Source of the DNA: Pseudomonadota bacterium
GTDB lineage: Bacteria; Pseudomonadota; Gammaproteobacteria; Burkholderiales; JABEVD01
DNA length: 15,296 nt
Assembly (NCBI GenBank): GCA_021811205.1
Contig: JAJZPK010000038.1
Span: 1 to 15,296, forward strand
Direction: 5' to 3'
Both the position numbers and the translations under genes were made by a program. Position 1 is the first letter of the stretch; each line of letters begins with the position of its first letter. The notes under the pieces were generated by a model. That model did no database searches, was not told the origin of the DNA, and saw nothing but the letters and a program-made list of their open reading frames with translations. Positions 14,814 to 15,296 of the stretch are shown piece after piece.

Positions 14814-15296
14814 TCAGAATGCGACGAAGCTGGCTTCGGCAGGCGCTGCGAGCGGAGCGACATGGGTAACTTTCGGTACAGCCTTGATCTTGGGCGGAGC
14901 GGCACGAACCGGCGCATCTTCGCCGGTCTTGAAGAACCCGACAAGATGCTGGAGCTGCTCTGCCTGACTGCTCATTTCCTCCGCAGTCGCAGCGAGCTCC
15001 TCGGAACTCGATGCGTTCTGCTGGGTGACCTGATTCAGCTGGTTCATCGCATTGTTGATCTGCCCCACTCCCGAGCTCTGCTCCTGGGAAGCGGCATTGA
15101 TTTCCTGAACCAGATCCGAGGTTCGGGTGATCGCAGGCACGATCTCGTCGAGGAGCTTCCCTGCCTTTTCGGCAAGTCCCACGCTTCCCTTGGCCACTTC
15201 GCCGATCTCCTGGGCCGCGACCTGGCTGCGCTCGGCGAGCTTCCTCACTTCGGCCGCGACCACCGCGAATCCCTTGCCGTGCTCGCCTGCCCGTGC
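14814..15296 (-). CDS. Chemoreceptor, C-terminal 160 residues only (5' part beyond the right edge)
   Basis: The fragment opens inside the receptor hairpin tip ([20 protein letters not shown]) and continues through the C-terminal signalling helix to VGFFKTG. Its sensor, membrane segments and start are not in the window. The next 37 or so residues form a Pro/Ala/Lys-rich flexible tail ending in SFVAF, which resembles the xWxxF type of CheR/CheB docking pentapeptide. From the hairpin to NQVTQ it is identical in protein to the Aer-like receptor at 11943-13454, then diverges ([20 protein letters not shown], the more usual receptor ending). Its stop overlaps the cheW ribosome site. Confidence 0.93.
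   Translation of the reverse strand, partial: ARAGEHGKGFAVVAAEVRKLAERSQVAAQEIGEVAKGSVGLAEKAGKLLDEIVPAITRTSDLVQEINAASQEQSSGVGQINNAMNQLNQVTQQNASSSEELAATAEEMSSQAEQLQHLVGFFKTGEDAPVRAAPPKIKAVPKVTHVAPLAAPAEASFVAF
15022..15296. repeat. Long dispersed repeat shared with 12046-12320 (this copy in the edge receptor)
   Basis: Second copy of the 275-base stretch described at 12046-12320, running into the right edge of the window. The terminal 60 or more bases of the two copies match without any difference. Confidence 0.92.

Overview
The window is from the chromosome of a motile, flagellated Gram-negative bacterium. The protein types (Aer-like receptors, a CheW/CheR/CheD/CheB set, a TorF-type outer-membrane porin, DUF3820, DUF2721, a MEDS sensory protein) and a moderately GC-rich composition point to Pseudomonadota. 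A betaproteobacterium of the Nitrosomonadales kind is my best guess, but this is inference from protein style and not a database result. I see no rRNA, tRNA, CRISPR array, insertion sequence or phage gene. No stretch over 300 bases lacks a gene; the largest gaps are 1625-1786 and 7809-7964, and both hold inverted repeats.

Left end, minus strand (1-1624): a MEDS-domain protein is followed without a gap by a PAS-type sensor whose output domain lies beyond the left edge. Next (1787-3325, minus) come a small secreted Gly/Trp/Pro/Tyr-rich protein and a FemAB-like acyltransferase. A two-CBS-domain protein (3433-3882, plus) meets a DUF3820 protein (3879-4079, minus) with overlapping stop codons. The DUF3820 gene diverges from a glycine-zipper envelope protein (4172-4504, plus) across a strikingly symmetric promoter region. 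A minus-strand run follows: a MazG-like pyrophosphohydrolase, a DUF2721 membrane protein and a GNAT acetyltransferase (5678 to 4517), with start and stop codons overlapping or nearly so.

Right half, all minus strand: a receptor with an Aer-like FAD-type PAS domain and a periplasmic c-type haem motif (5745-7808) stands alone behind its own regulatory region. Upstream of that lies a compact chemotaxis operon read from right to left: a receptor (3' end only), cheW, a TorF-like porin, an Aer-like receptor, cheR, cheD, cheB and a response regulator with degenerate GGDEF and intact EAL domains. cheA and cheY are not in the window and probably lie to the right.

Working together: the receptors, two of them with the FAD-pocket residues of the energy and oxygen sensor Aer, pass signals through CheW to an unseen CheA. 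CheR methylates the receptors, CheB demethylates them and CheD deamidates them, giving adaptation. The REC-EAL protein at the end of the operon probably couples the same pathway to cyclic di-GMP breakdown. The most unusual points are the dual FAD/haem-c receptor, the porin inside the chemotaxis operon, the near-identical signalling modules of two receptors, a possible C-terminal CheR tether, and the symmetric divergent promoter at 4087-4132.
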